A DNA stretch of 64,000 nucleotides from Heliopora coerulea (GCA_030142905.1 JASJOG010000565.1:1-64000), one strand, 5' to 3'. Shown: positions 21,029-33,015, numbered from the stretch's first letter. Numbers and translations: made by a program. The notes: generated by a model from the sequence alone, not told the origin.

Positions 21029-22356
21029 GACTGAAAAATCTGTTATTATTTTTTCTACGAAACACTGAAACCACTGCTTTGAATCGAAACAATGCAGATT
21101 TTCTTTTGCAAGTATGTTGTCATTGTTTGGGTATAGTTCTTGTTTGAGTTATTTGTGAATTTGATATTGGAATTGCACTCTTCTTAAGCATAGTTTGTAA
21201 AACGCAAAAAATTTGAAGTACTTTTTTTTTGTGTGTATTTGTATGTATAGAACTTCGTTTGGGTGTCTGGATAAGTATGAACGTGAATGTATTGACTGTA
21301 TAAAAACGAATGGCTCAAAGCACAGTAGGCAAAACACATGTATTATTTAAAAACAAAAAAAAATCAGAAAATGAGTTAAACGGACAAAAGAGATTAGAAA
21401 AGTGCCGCCAATTTAAAAAACAAAAGAGAGCAAGCGAATCAGCTGAGAGCAGAGTTAGATTCTTGGAAACATAAAAGAATAGGAATGCTACTAGATTGAC
21501 AGTGATGGACCCAGCCTAAAATCGGACGGGTGCTCAATTTTAAAATAAGAATTCCAGGAGGTGGTTTTATTACTTCCTGACTTTAAAACTATTTTGAATT
21601 CAAAGGTTTGGAAACAATAATTTGATGATTGCTTTAGTTTTGTAGTTGTAGACTGTGATAATAGCAGCATTCTTATCTTGCTCTTCTAATACCGCCAGAG
21701 CTGTATCAGACAAGGTCATGGCAAGTGCGTCTGCCAGAATGGAAAACGCTCCTGTTTCTGCTAAATGGGTCGGCCTAACAACCTGCATGATTGTAGAACT
21801 CTATTCATAAGGCAACACAGATAGAGTACATGAGACCAGAGAACATGCATTATAAGGCAGTTGCTGATCCCCAAACTTTGAATGAGAGGAAGCCAAGTCA
21901 ATCTTCATTTAAATTTTACCATTGGGTAACCCGACAGGAAGGTTGAGATTCTGTCGCATTAGGTGGTGGCAATCGTGGGCCCAATTTTTACAAATATTTA
22001 ACCACTGCAAAGTCTGAAAGAAATATTAAGTGCGTCTCCGGGATGACGCTGTGTAAAATTTCATGTTTCGGAATGGATCTTACCGGCTCGTGGAGAAATT
22101 TTAAAGTGATCTGATCTATCCTGCAATGTACGACAAAGCTTTTCAGTGAATTACGGCATCCTTCAAGTTTTTGAGGAGATATACCAATACCATGTGTCAT
22201 CTGATTCCCCGTGAAAACCCTTTGAGCTCACCGAGTGCGGTTTGAACAAATTGACGTAAAAAATTAAATGTTATAAATGCTTATATCGTTAAGCTAACAG
22301 TGGCTACCGAAGATTAATTAGTTTAACATTTGTCGGGAACGAATTAGATGCCTTGG
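21029..22356. other. Interval without a recognised gene
   Basis: Mostly AT-rich. One minus-strand frame at 21600-21788 (LADALAMTLSDTALAVLEEQ) has gene-like composition but no family I can name. It could be an isolated exon. Confidence 0.3.
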
Positions 22357-22360
22357 TTAA

Positions 22361-22908
22361 AGTGCCTACACGGACCTCCGAAAGTTTACATATTTGTAAG
22401 ATTTGAGTTCTTCCGATAAAAATTGTAGTATATCTTGTATTACAAAAATTTCATTTTCATGGATTTTTTTCGCTGCTGAAGTTGGCTATTTTGGAGCTTT
22501 TCAACATTTGACCGTGTGATAAAAAAGCTGGAATCTAGTGAGCGGACGTGACGTCAGTCCAGGAACACCAGTACGTAACAACAGTGATTATACGGTGCAA
22601 ATACACTATATTTTCTTAGTGTAAGATTTTAAAAATAATAAAACTTACACTAAGAAAATATAGTGTATTTGCACCGTATAATCACTGTTGTTACGTACTG
22701 GTATTCCTGGACTGACGTCACGTCCGCTCACTAGATTCCAGCTTTTTTATCACACGGTCAAATGTTGAAAAGCCTCAAAATAGCCAACTTCAGCAGGGAA
22801 AAAAATCCATGAAAATGAAATTTTTGTAATACAAGATATACTACAATTTTTATCGGAAGAACTCAAATCTTACGAATATGTAAACTTTCGAAGGTCCGTA
22901 TAGGCACT
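22361..22908. mobile_element. 548-bp near-perfect palindromic MITE flanked by TTAA
   Basis: Arms 22361-22625 and 22644-22908 (265 bp each) are almost exact reverse complements around an 18-nt loop. Only scattered mismatches are seen (for example ggaacaccag against its partner). The element starts agtgcct and ends aggcact, and is bounded by TTAA at 22357-22360 and 22909-22912. TTAA duplication is characteristic of piggyBac-type transposition, though the termini do not match the classical piggyBac ends. Confidence 0.8.
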
Positions 22909-22912
22909 TTAA

Positions 22913-25170
22913 AGGAAATCTGTATAAAAGAACGGTCAAATTCCGATCTAACTCAACATAAAGTCATCACACTTAGTGTTTGTGTAATTTAAAACCTAGC
23001 ACACGTGAGCGTATTTTTGTATCAAATCTTCCCCTTATCTTGTGCAAGTGCAAGTGTAGAACGTGAATGGTAAATTAATATTATCCATTAACAAAAATTA
23101 CGTCGCTCTATTCGAATCGTGGTGCACTGCTTCCGCTTAGTAAGTTGTTTCATAGAAGAAACAGTAGCCGTGTAATATTGTGTTCACTTAGGACTCTTCG
23201 GTTCTGTATCGCTCAAACGGTGGCACGCAGTGAATTCCAGTCAGGATCTACACCAGCCAAGATGAAAATACACAATAAAGCTTCACTGTAGACCAATTGC
23301 CAGGCGGACTTATTACTTCTGTTCAGTTCTATTTATTTCGTTTATAATTTATGCAGTTGCATTGCTTGCCACTCGCTTGACGCAAATTCCCCGAACGATT
23401 CTTATGACTTGGCCAAATTGTTGCTGGGCAAATGCCAAATGCCCAAGCCCGCAGCAGTAATGAGTTTAACGTTTGGCCAAAAGGATTACGCCCGCACGAC
23501 TTCTTCCAGAGCGGCATAAACTTCGTTAAACCATGGCCTATAATGAATAATTATGTTCAACATAGTAACATAGTTTTCCAATTCTTTTCAAAAAATTTTC
23601 TTTCGAAAATTCAAAAGATGTACCCGCAATCCAATTCGAAAGTATTTTTCAGGGGGATGTAGCGATCGGCTATCGTTTGCTACATTTAATTAACGAAAAA
23701 GAAAATATGCATTGTGACATGACAGAGCCCTAGACGTCAGCATTTTCAAAATATCACAGCTCAGGAAAATAAATAATCGAATCTCAAAAAAGCCGGTTAC
23801 GTTTCCAGCTTGATTAGCACCGTAAGGTTCAAATAGGCGAAAACTGCCCCGGCTCAATAGACACTTTCTTGTACGTGTCGATTTCAAAATTTAAACTTGA
23901 CCTGATGTAAACAAGTCCCGATTCTTCAAAAATCTCAGCATCTGTTCAAATTAATCCCACAAGTCTTGTACGAAAATAAATCGCGTAATAAGGAATACGA
24001 TGGTGTTCGGAACTTAAGGTGGTTCTATACATTTAATATTTCAAAAAGTCGAATTATGAAATTTAGCATTATTAAACATTACTTTTTCATTCCTGGTTGC
24101 TGTTTTCGTGATTTCGACCACGCAAAAGGATTAAATATTCAAAAGAAATTGCCCATCCTTTTAATTGTGCATTAGCAACTGTCACAGCAACGAATTGTTA
24201 TTGTCAAATTGTTATCACTGGACTGTTTCTACAGTGTAGGAAATCGAGTCAATGATTCTTAACCACCCCTCCCTCGTTATTGTAAGATTTAAATCCATTT
24301 TACTGTAATTAACGTGAGGTGACCAGCGGTAGGCTGTGACTTTGGCGCGCATTTGATTGTTTTCTTTGCGAGAGACGTTGGTAATGGCGGTCAGTCGCAG
24401 GATTTGTGGCTGGTTCGTCAAACATTAAATTCGGCTCCTCCATAACAGTCGCAGCTGGCCTAAGGGACATCATGTAAAGTCCGAGGATGGTCGATCTGCC
24501 AGAAGCCTTTCAAAGAATCGAGAGGTGCCTTTATTCGTCGAGAATTTCCTCCCGACTTGGGCGTTCGAGGCAGAGGCTCGACTGAGAGTCGTAATAGGTT
24601 TAGGACTGTAGGAGTGTGAAAAAATTTTTTGAAAACTTTTGAGTGGCATATCTTTTAGATATGTACTAGAGTCTCTCGGCTAGGATATGTTTAGCTTTGT
24701 GGTTTCGAGCCCGAATTAGACTTAGTATAAGATATATTATTTGAAAGGAGGGAAGGTGGGTGATGTCGAAGATATACAGAATTACCCATAATGCAATAGA
24801 GGCATAACATGGTTATAGCGTGATAAGGCTATGCCATCCATGTACACAAGGGCGTGTTATGCGTGATCACTGCATACTATTGTGCACTCCTCCACAATAA
24901 GCGAATCGGTCGTTTATTTACATGATTGGCAAAGGGCGGGACGAAGTCGCAGCAATCGGTCTCTTCCAAAATTACCTGAGATGTCGAAACGCATTGAAAG
25001 TGAAGAGCCAAGGAGACAAGAACAAGGAGAGAAAAGGGGAAACGTCTTCACCAGCATCATTTTAACAGCTTTTTGACTTTATTTTGCTCTGTAATGTACC
25101 ATTGATCCACTTAAAAATTTGCTTGAAAACTTTAAACTCAATTTTCTCAGTTTGCTGTCTTGCCCGGAGC
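22913..25170. other. Interval without a recognised gene
   Basis: No supported coding region. A stretch at about 23920-24015 (aaaatctcagcatctgttca) is shared with the flank after both gypsy LTRs (27487-27575 and 33854-33942), marking a dispersed repeat. Other open frames are short and unconvincing. Confidence 0.35.
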
Positions 25171-25328
25171 CTTACGAAAAATGGTGTAAGACCTGACAAG
25201 GAGAAAGTGGAAGCGCACCAATGTAACCCAGCCCTCCACCAACCAATGTAACCCAGCTGCGTAGCTTTCTGGGACTAGTTAATTATTGCTCAAGGTTTAT
25301 TCCCAATTTCTCCACTATTACTGCGACA

Positions 25329-25727
25329 TTGAGAAGGCTGGACCGAAAGAATACGTTTTGGAAGTGGGAAAAGAAGCATCAGCAGGCTTTTGAGGCAGTC
25401 AAGGCGCAGATCTCCGATCAATGCACTCTGGCCTATTATGATCCACGTAAGAGTACAAGTGTGGTTGTAGATGCCAGCCCGGTGGGGCTTGGTGCGATAT
25501 TGGTCCAGCACAACAAGGACGGTGAAATGAAAGTAATTGCCTTTGCAAGTAGAGCTTTGACTGAGGTAGAACAACGTTATTGTCAAACCGAACGGGAAGC
25601 ATTGGCATGTGTTTGGGCGTGCGAAAAATTCCGTTTATATTTGATAGGCCACTTCACGTTGTACACCGATCATCAGTCATTAGAAATTCTGTATTCGTCC
25701 AAGTCGAAGCAACCGGCAAGAATTTAA
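25329..25727 (+). pseudogene. Gypsy RT connection and RNase H domain (copy 1)
   Basis: A 132-residue frame with TFWKWEKKHQQAFEAVKAQI (RT-RNase H junction), VVVDASPVGLGAILVQ (first catalytic Asp), QTEREALACVWACEKFR (Glu) and LYTDHQSLEI (second Asp). This is the standard Ty3/gypsy RNase H. It ends at a TAA where the family has a sense codon before RWTLRLQQY, so the stop is a lesion. Confidence 0.85.
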
Positions 25728-25838
25728 AGATGGACGTTACGGCTGCAACAGTATAATTATTCAGTAAAATATCGACCAGGAACTGGTAACCCAGCAGATT
25801 TTCTATCAAGAGCTCCAAGTGATAAGAAACCCGAGAAA

Positions 25839-26648
25839 ATGATAGCAGAGGATTACGTGAATTTCATGACACAGCACGCCGTGCCTAAAGCTATTACTCT
25901 GGCAGAAGTTCAAGATGCCACAAAGAAAGATGGAGAACTCCAAAGCGTGATTAGGGCTGTCCATTCAAGGAAATGGAAACAAACGATTCTGGCTCCTTAT
26001 GTAAAAGTGAAGCACGAGATAACAACCACAGAACAGGGATTGGTGTTAAGACATAACCAGATTATCATACCAAAGGATCTTAGAAAGAGAACCATCACCT
26101 TAGCTCATCGGGGACATTTTGGCATTGTCAAGACCAAGCAAAACCTACGGACTAAAGTGTGGTGGCCAGGGATCAATAAAGAAGCAGAGCAACATGTAAA
26201 AAGATGTCTATCATGTCAGATATCAGGAAATCCTGACCCACCACCTCCGTTAAAAGTCGTTCCCCCTCCAGATGAGCCCTGGTCTTGTATTCACGTCGAT
26301 TTTTATGGTCCAACGCCGACAGGAGAACACCTAATCGTTATGCTAGACGAGACCACAGGTTTTCCTGAAGTAGAGATAATGCACAAGACAACGGCTCATG
26401 AAACTATACGTATGTTCGAACATATCTTTGCCAGACAAGGTCTGCCTAAATCCATTAAGAGTGACTACGGACCTCCTTTTCAGTCAAATGAGCTCAAGGA
26501 GTACATGGAAAACAATGGTATCCATCACCACCACGTAACCCCACTGTGGCCCCAAGCAAATGGGAAGGTCGAAAGGTTTATGAAACCTTTGGGGAAAGCA
26601 ATTAGAGAGCAGCATGGGTGGAGGGTAATGACTGGCGTAAAGAACTAG
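25839..26648 (+). pseudogene. Gypsy integrase: zinc-binding and catalytic core (copy 1)
   Basis: A 269-residue frame. The H-x3-H..C-x2-C zinc-binding domain appears as LAHRGHFGIVKTK with KRCLSCQ. The DDE core shows IHVDFYGP, IKSDYGPPFQS and QANGKVERF. Beyond AIREQHGW the frame shifts, and the rest of the domain continues in another frame from 26618. Confidence 0.85.
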
Positions 26649-27196
26649 ATGGATTCTCGCTAAACTATCGCACGGCACCACAACTGTTGAATGGCGTGGC
26701 ACCTGCAGAACTATTGTACAGAAGGGTAATTCGTCCCACCATTCCCGCTCACCTTCATCCATTCAAGAATAACTCAATAAATGACATTATCAAGAAAAAG
26801 ATGAAGTCAAAGCAATATGCAGATCAAAAGAGACGTGCCCAGGAATCAACTATCAAGGAAGGTGATTTAGTACTAGTAAAACAACGAGTAAAGAACAAAT
26901 ACACAACCATGTTCAACTCTCAACCGTATAAAGTCATCAAAATTACACACACCAGAGTTACAGCACAGCGCGATAACCATGTTATTACAAGAAATGTAGC
27001 CCATTTTAAAAAATACATTTCAAAAGAAAGAAGGGATAGAAGATCTACATTTTCTGAGAATGAATCAGACGACGATGAACTAATACAAGCTGAGGCAGCA
27101 GGTGACGAACAAGCAGACAACCGAAATGTACAAGAAACACCAAGATATCCGAGGCCAGCCAACAGGGGAATACCACCAAAATTTTATGGACGATAA
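26618..27196 (+). pseudogene. Gypsy integrase C-terminal region (copy 1)
   Basis: A 192-residue frame beginning with WRKELDGFSLNYRTAP, the end of the catalytic core, followed by GVAPAELLYRR and the chromodomain-less C-terminal region with DLVLVKQRVKNKYTTMF (GPY/F-like). It ends in an acidic tail before TAA, about 140 bp upstream of the LTR. Confidence 0.8.
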
Positions 27197-27317
27197 GTGT
27201 TATTAGCAAAATATAGATTAAGTCTGAGCTATATCATTAGTAGATGTAAACGGAAGCTCATGGTTACAATGTATGTTCATATTTGTTTTCTTTTTTCTGG
27301 TTTCTTTTTATTTGTTT

Positions 27318-27452
27318 GAGAGAAAAAGGGAGATGTGATATGACGTAATAGGAAACTGGACAGGAAGACTGAGAGCGGGAAACAGAGAATAAAGAAACTT
27401 GGATATTGATCTATATGAAAATTTTTTATTTCTTCCTTTTTGAGACATAACA
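27318..27452 (+). repeat. Polypurine tract and 3' LTR (119 bp) of gypsy copy 1
   Basis: PPT gagagaaaaagggaga at 27318-27333, then an LTR from 27334 beginning tgtgatatgacg and ending acataaca at 27452 (TG...CA termini). An aataaa signal (agagaataaagaaac) lies inside. The sequence just after the LTR (ccccctttgctactgggccg) is part of the hairpin-repeat unit, so the element inserted in such a unit. Confidence 0.75.
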
Positions 27453-28458
27453 CCCCCTTTGCTACTGGGCCGAATTTTGTAATGAAAATCTCAGCATCTG
27501 TTCAAATTAATCCCGCAGGTCTCTTATGGAAATAACTCGCTTAATAAGGAATACAATGCTGTTTGGAACTTAGGAATTTTCAACCACAGGAATCTTAAAC
27601 ATTTCACAAACTTCAACGGTTCAAACTGTCGTAAGGTTTGTGTTGATAGAGGCATGACACAACAAGGAAAAGCAGACCACTACTAGCTCATAACAATCAT
27701 AATCCAACCCAAAAGTACTCTGTCAACAAATTTTACTCTAACTTTCGTTAAAATACCAAATTTCAGCTTAAAAATTGCAAAATGGAATCAAAATATTTCA
27801 ACATTACTTCAACATCCCTGCCGGATTCTTGCCGTGTTTGTTTAATATTAACTACCCCGCGGTATAAACATCAAAGAGAGAATTTAGGGAAAAATATTCC
27901 GAACAAACTACAAATGCCAGCTTCCAAGGAGTCCCTACAATTTCAAAACTGCAAGCATAACCTAAACCAACCGTTAAAAATTCCTCCTATCCTGTAAAAA
28001 TTCGATTGACTTGGTATGAGAAAACAAAAGAGCATCAACTCATTTATAAATTTAATCGAAATATCAAAAATCGTCTCATTCCAATCGAGTGCCACAGGAT
28101 CGAAATCAACGCCAAACAGCAAGATTTGGGAACCTCTGGTCTTGGCTGACCAGATCAAAGAAGTTTCCGAGAGTTGCCAAAAGGGCGTTTTGCAAAGGGG
28201 GGAAAACATGGCTCATGTGGTCGGTCCCCCTTTGCCATTAGGCCGAATTTCCAAGTGTGGATATCCCCTGGCAATCGAGTGCCAAACGATTGGAATCAAT
28301 CCCAAACAGCAAGATTTGGGAGCCTGTGGGCTTGGTTGACCAGATCGGAGAAGTTTCGAAGAGTTGCAAAAACCTTGTTTTGCAAAGGGACAACCGACAT
28401 GACTTTTGTGGTCTTAAATAGCTTTGCAAACTTAATAGATGACTATACATACATACAT

Positions 28459-28499
<41 letters not shown>
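27453..28499. repeat. Gypsy flank with two hairpin-repeat units, duplicated at 33820-34830
   Basis: Non-coding. It contains two units of the ~185-bp hairpin repeat at about 28080-28410 (caaacagcaagatttggga; caaaggggggaaaacatgg). A catacat and (TA)n(TG)n microsatellite ends it at 28445-28510. The block is nearly identical to 33820-34830. The open frames in it are not conserved genes. Confidence 0.7.
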
Positions 28500-28510
<11 letters not shown>

Positions 28511-30611
28511 AATCCATGTTAGGCAATAGGCTTCTTATGATATTAATATTTTCTACGTCAGTTTAACCGAGCTTGCCCTTACGCCCTTTTCAATTTTGGA
28601 TCCGCTTTAAAGTTCTAGATCCTCTTGTGTCTGTTTTTAATCCACTACAAATGTCTCTCAAGCCAGGAAAAGGTGGTTAGCTGTAAGCACTTTGTTGATA
28701 TTGTTATCTGAGGAACTATATCAAAACACGCACACGATATTCTGATCTATTTTGTTTTTTTCCCCTCACTACAAACTACTCATCCTAGATGAACCATTGA
28801 AATGAATACTGAAATATTTTTACTCCGCGTTTTCAGATAACTGGGAAAGAAAACATTCAAATCCTGGAGACTTGTCGTCAACTGTTGGTACGTTAGCAAT
28901 ATGTTGTAGGTACAGCACCTTAAATTTTCCTTTGCAACCCATTCATTTTTTTTTTCTTTTTTTAAATCCACTACAAATGTCTGGCAAGTCAGGAATAAGC
29001 CCTCCAGCCTCAAGCACTTTGATGACATTGTTATCAGAGGAAATTTATCAAAACATGCATATAAAATGTTTCCCCGATCAGCTTCTGTTTCTTCCCACTA
29101 CAAACGTCTCAGCCTGGATACGCCCGTTGAAACGAATACCCAAATATATTTTGTATTTCATATCTATTTTCTGAAACTTGTATAAGAAAATTTTCAAATA
29201 GACGTCGTTATTAGAGGAACTATATCAAAACACCTACGCAATATTTTTTTCTATACTCTATGGTATTTCCTCCGTTGCAAATTAAATATCGTGACTTCAA
29301 CCAGATTATTATTAACAATTTTATTTGCCGAACATTGCCAAATCTCGCCTGCAGTTATTTCAGGCCATTTTTCATTGTTTCCTCCGGCTAGAAAAATGTT
29401 AGAAGAGCAGCTAAACTAATTAACCACCTAGTTGATATCGTTAACGTAGGAACTTAGTCAATTCGTCAAGTTCACTGATCACTTTTCTGTCCTTTTTCCT
29501 CTTTCCACGTAAGAAAAGATCCCGAAAGCGCTAAAACGGTCGACTTCAAGCACTTAATGGATTAAACAGAAAGACTTTCTCCTAGCAGGTTTTTTCAACC
29601 AGCTTTCGGTTGGCAGTTTAGAACTTTTGAGAGGTAGAACGAGGGCTGCAGGCTGGCAACCGAAACTCGTTGGAAAAAAACAAAAACTACTTGAACTTCT
29701 GGGGCCGGTTGTTCAAAGCTCGATTAACACTAATCCAGGATTAGCAGTTAATCTGTTGTGTTGGTTTCTTCCATTTTGGTTGAATTATTCTGGTTCAGAT
29801 TTCACAGCTCAAAACGTTTTTGTGTACACCCGAAATCTGTTGAAGAAAATGCCAACTTTTCTCAGCCGCATTATCGGAAAGTTGACCACAATGTTTTTGA
29901 TAATCCTTGATTAAGGTAATCGCCTTTTGAACAGCCGGGCCCTGGTCAGAGAAAGTCATTCTGCTTAAGCGATAATATAATTATAATCCTGAACGCTCAT
30001 CATCTATTTTCTCCTTCATGCACTTTGTTGTCATGTTCAATGGAGGAACGAGTTCCAGCTAATTTGGGGCAAAATATCGTCAACACTACCGGCATGGGGC
30101 GGGGAATATATAAATCATTGAACGTGATCGTGAATTTCCTCATTTGCTTCACAGACTGACTAATCATTTTGCTGCTTTGCTGTTGTTTAACATTGCTTTA
30201 TTGTAATTATGGCGATACAGAGGATCTTCCTAACACACCGAACACGTCCTAAGCTGGCTCGAACTTCGGTAATTTTATTTAGCGACCATATTCAAAAGTT
30301 GATTAGTTTAATCATGGGTTAGAGAAAATTTTGTATTCAAACCCTAGGCATACTGCCAAAGAAATTTGAGTTGTCTTTAACAAGTTTTAACCGTTTGAAC
30401 ATACAATGGCTTTATGCTGTGAAATCTTCACTCAACTAGTCTACCCAAAACAGATGGAACTAACAACGTGCTAAAACGACAAATTAATAGTAAATGCTTG
30501 ATTTGTGCTCAGAAAAGAAATCGAGATTTTTAAGAAACTAGGACGCAAAATAACTATTCAATGCAACCTGAACGAAGTAAACTTTCTAGACATCTCTCTG
30601 AATCTTAACAA
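28500..30611. repeat. Duplicated flank unit, copy A, built of ~320-bp degenerate monomers
   Basis: The block contains repeated motifs (cactacaaacgtct, aagcactttgatgacattg, gaggaactatatcaaaac) at intervals of about 300 bp, so it is a degenerate tandem array. Copies of the whole block lie at 36076-41041 (with an insertion) and 47946-50168. It contains the MITE at 29700-29935 and ends in a PLE RT fragment. No host gene is recognised. Confidence 0.75.
29700..29935. mobile_element. MITE with ggccggttgttcaaa inverted termini
   Basis: The left end ctggggccggttgttcaaag and the complement of the right end (ttttgaacagccgggccctg) form imperfect terminal inverted repeats. Internal taatccaggatta and aatccttgatta also pair. 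The same element is present at 49099-49333, and its right half at about 40190-40370. Confidence 0.65.
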
Positions 30612-30612
30612 G
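30505..30612 (+). pseudogene. PLE reverse transcriptase fragment
   Basis: Translation FKKLGRKITIQCNLNEVNFL, then DISLNLN, is the region after the YVDD motif of PLE reverse transcriptases (Neptune/Poseidon-like). A longer copy is at 40946-41404. Here it ends at the minisatellite. Confidence 0.7.
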
Positions 30613-31017
30613 TCAGCAAAAAATGAAACTGCTGAGTCAGCAAAAAATGAAACTGCTGAGTCAGCAAAAAATGAAACTGCTGAGTCAGCAAAAAATGAAA
30701 CTGCTGAGTCAGCAAAAAATGAAACTGCTGAGTCAGCAAAAAATGAAACTGCTGAGTCAGCAAAAAATGAAACTGCTGAGTCAGCAAAAAATGAAACTGC
30801 TGAGTCAGCAAAAAATGAAACTGCTGAGTCAGCAAAAAATGAAACTGCTGAGTCAGCAAAAAATGAAACTGCTGAGTCAGCAAAAAATGAAACTGCTGAG
30901 TCAGCAAAAAATGAAACTGCTGAGTCAGCAAAAAATGAAACTGCTGAGTCAGCAAAAAATGAAACTGCTGAGTCAGCAAAAAATGAAACTGCTGAGTCAG
31001 CAAAAAATGAAACTGCT
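30606..31017 (+). repeat. 24-bp minisatellite, 17 essentially identical copies
   Basis: The unit tcagcaaaaaatgaaactgc + tgag repeats 17 times with no visible variation. Because 24 is a multiple of three, three frames stay open for the whole array (SAKNETAE on plus, MKLLSQQK on plus, QFHFLLTQ on minus). These are frame artefacts rather than evidence of a protein. Confidence 0.9.
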
Positions 31018-31105
31018 CAAAAAAATATATGTTCATATTTATTTTTTTGGTTTCTTTTTATTTGTTTGAGAGGAAAAGGGAGATGTGATATGACGTAATA
31101 GGAAA
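31018..31105 (+). repeat. Gypsy polypurine tract plus first 22 bp of LTR
   Basis: This piece matches the end of the gypsy element (gtttgagaggaaaagggaga, then tgtgatatgacgtaatagg). At 31106 it switches from LTR sequence straight into RT coding sequence. It is thus a rearrangement joint and not a normal 5' LTR. Confidence 0.7.
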
Positions 31106-31114
31106 TATTAACGC

Positions 31115-31618
31115 GTTAATGAAGCCATCAAAAGGGAGCATCATCCCCTGCCTACAATTGAAGAGCTAACTGAAGACATGGCTCACGCAGCTCATTTTTC
31201 GCATCTAGACCTAAGAAGTGGATATCATCAGATCATTCTTGATGAAGAGTCAAGAGGGATAACCACTTTCACTACACACAAACGTTTATTTCAATGGAAA
31301 AGATTGCCTTTTGGCATAAACTCAGCCAGCGAGGTTTTCCAGAACGCCATCCAACAAGTGTTGCGCGATTTGAAAGGTGTACGAAACATAGTTGATGACA
31401 TTATAGTTTGGGGTCAAACCCAAAAAGAACATGATAACCTAGAAGCATTGTTGCAGAGGCTCAGAGACATTGGTCTGACAGCAAAGCGAAGTAAATGTCT
31501 TTCTAATGCAGACAGTTTGTGGTTCTATGGTATGATTCTTACGAAGAATGGTGTAAGACCTGACAAGGAGAAAGTGGAAGCGCACCAATGTAACCCAGCC
31601 CTCCACCAACCAATGTAA
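31115..31618 (+). pseudogene. Gypsy reverse transcriptase core (copy 2)
   Basis: The frame opens upstream of the first Met with KREHHPLPTIEEL, then FSHLDLRSGYHQI (motif A), LPFGINSASEVFQ (motif B) and RNIVDDIIVWG (motif C, VDD). The frame stops at 31618 in a region with a partial internal duplication of caccaatgtaacccag. The fingers N-terminal to this and everything upstream in gag-pol are absent. Confidence 0.85.
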
Positions 31619-31695
31619 CCCAGCTGCGTAGCTTTCTGGGACTAGTTAATTATTGCTCAAGGTTTATTCCCAATTTCTCCACTATTACTGCGACA

Positions 31696-32094
31696 TTGAG
31701 AAGGCTGGACCGAAAGAATACGTTTTGGAAGTGGGAAAAGAAGCATCAGCAGGCTTTTGAGGCAGTCAAGGCGCAGATCTCCGATCAATGCACTCTGGCC
31801 TATTATGATCCACGTAAGAGTACAAGTGTGGTTGTAGATGCCAGCCCGGTGGGGCTTGGTGCGATATTGGTCCAGCACAACAAGGACGGTGAAATGAAAG
31901 TAATTGCCTTTGCAAGTAGAGCTTTGACTGAGGTAGAACAACGTTATTGTCAAACCGAACGGGAAGCATTGGCATGTGTTTGGGCGTGCGAAAAATTCCG
32001 TTTATATTTGATAGGCCACTTCACGTTGTACACCGATCATCAGTCATTAGAAATTCTGTATTCGTCCAAGTCGAAGCAACCGGCAAGAATTTAA
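31696..32094 (+). pseudogene. Gypsy RNase H domain (copy 2)
   Basis: Same domain and same terminating lesion as the copy at 25329-25727: VVVDASPVGLGAILVQ, QTEREALACVWACEKFR and LYTDHQSLEI. I see no amino-acid difference from copy 1 in this segment. Confidence 0.85.
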
Positions 32095-32205
32095 AGATGG
32101 ACGTTACGGCTGCAACAGTATAATTATTCAGTAAAATATCGACCAGGAACTGGTAACCCAGCAGATTTTCTATCAAGAGCTCCAAGTGATAAGAAACCCG
32201 AGAAA

Positions 32206-33015
32206 ATGATAGCAGAGGATTACGTGAATTTCATGACACAGCACGCCGTGCCTAAAGCTATTACTCTGGCAGAAGTTCAAGATGCCACAAAGAAAGATGG
32301 AGAACTCCAAAGCGTGATTAGGGCTGTCCATTCAAGGAAATGGAAACAAACGATTCTGGCTCCTTATGTAAAAGTGAAGCACGAGATAACAACCACAGAA
32401 CAGGGATTGGTGTTAAGACATAACCAGATTATCATACCAAAGGATCTTAGAAAGAGAACCATCACCTTAGCTCATCGGGGACATTTTGGCATTGTCAAGA
32501 CCAAGCAAAACCTACGGACTAAAGTGTGGTGGCCAGGGATCAATAAAGAAGCAGAGCAACATGTAAAAAGATGTCTATCATGTCAGATATCAGGAAATCC
32601 CGACCCACCACCTCCGTTAAAAGTCGTTCCCCCTCCAGATGAGCCCTGGTCTTGTATTCACGTCGATTTTTATGGTCCAACGCCGACAGGAGAACACCTA
32701 ATCGTTATGCTAGACGAGACCACAGGTTTTCCTGAAGTAGAGATAATGCACAAGACAACGGCTCATGAAACTATACGTATGTTCGAACATATCTTTGCCA
32801 GACAAGGTCTGCCTAAATCCATTAAGAGTGACTACGGACCTCCTTTTCAGTCAAATGAGCTCAAGGAGTACATGGAAAACAATGGTATCCATCACCACCA
32901 CGTAACCCCACTGTGGCCCCAAGCAAATGGGAAGGTCGAAAGGTTTATGAAACCTTTGGGGAAAGCAATTAGAGAGCAGCATGGGTGGAGGGTAATGACT
33001 GGCGTAAAGAACTAG
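32206..33015 (+). pseudogene. Gypsy integrase zinc finger and DDE core (copy 2)
   Basis: Same 269-residue frame as in copy 1 (HRGHFG, KRCLSCQ, HVDFYGP, KSDYGPPFQS, NGKVERF), ending at the same frameshift. One silent difference (gaccca context near 32599) separates it from copy 1. Confidence 0.85.

Larger units (their letters stand above)
25171..27452 (+). mobile_element. Ty3/gypsy LTR retrotransposon, 5'-truncated copy 1
   Basis: The 3' part of a gypsy pol gene (end of RT, RNase H, integrase) followed by a polypurine tract (27318-27333) and a short LTR. It begins abruptly at 25171, where homology to copy 2 at 31538 starts. Gag, protease and the RT core are absent. Pol carries stops and a frameshift that are identical in copy 2. 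Confidence 0.85.

Noticed and set aside
21600..21788. Minus-strand 62-residue frame with gene-like composition
   Set aside because: No recognisable domain, no clear splice context and no duplicate to compare, so it is mentioned only in the interval description.
28174..28512. 112-residue open frame ending in Tyr-Ile and Cys-Val repeats
   Set aside because: It lies in the hairpin-repeat units and runs into the (TA)n(TG)n microsatellite. The paralogous copy differs only by repeat length.
30505..31098. A 197-residue repeat protein (SAKNETAE)n
   Set aside because: The repeat length is a multiple of three and contains no stop in three frames, so long open frames appear on both strands by chance. 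The flanks are PLE and gypsy debris, not a gene.
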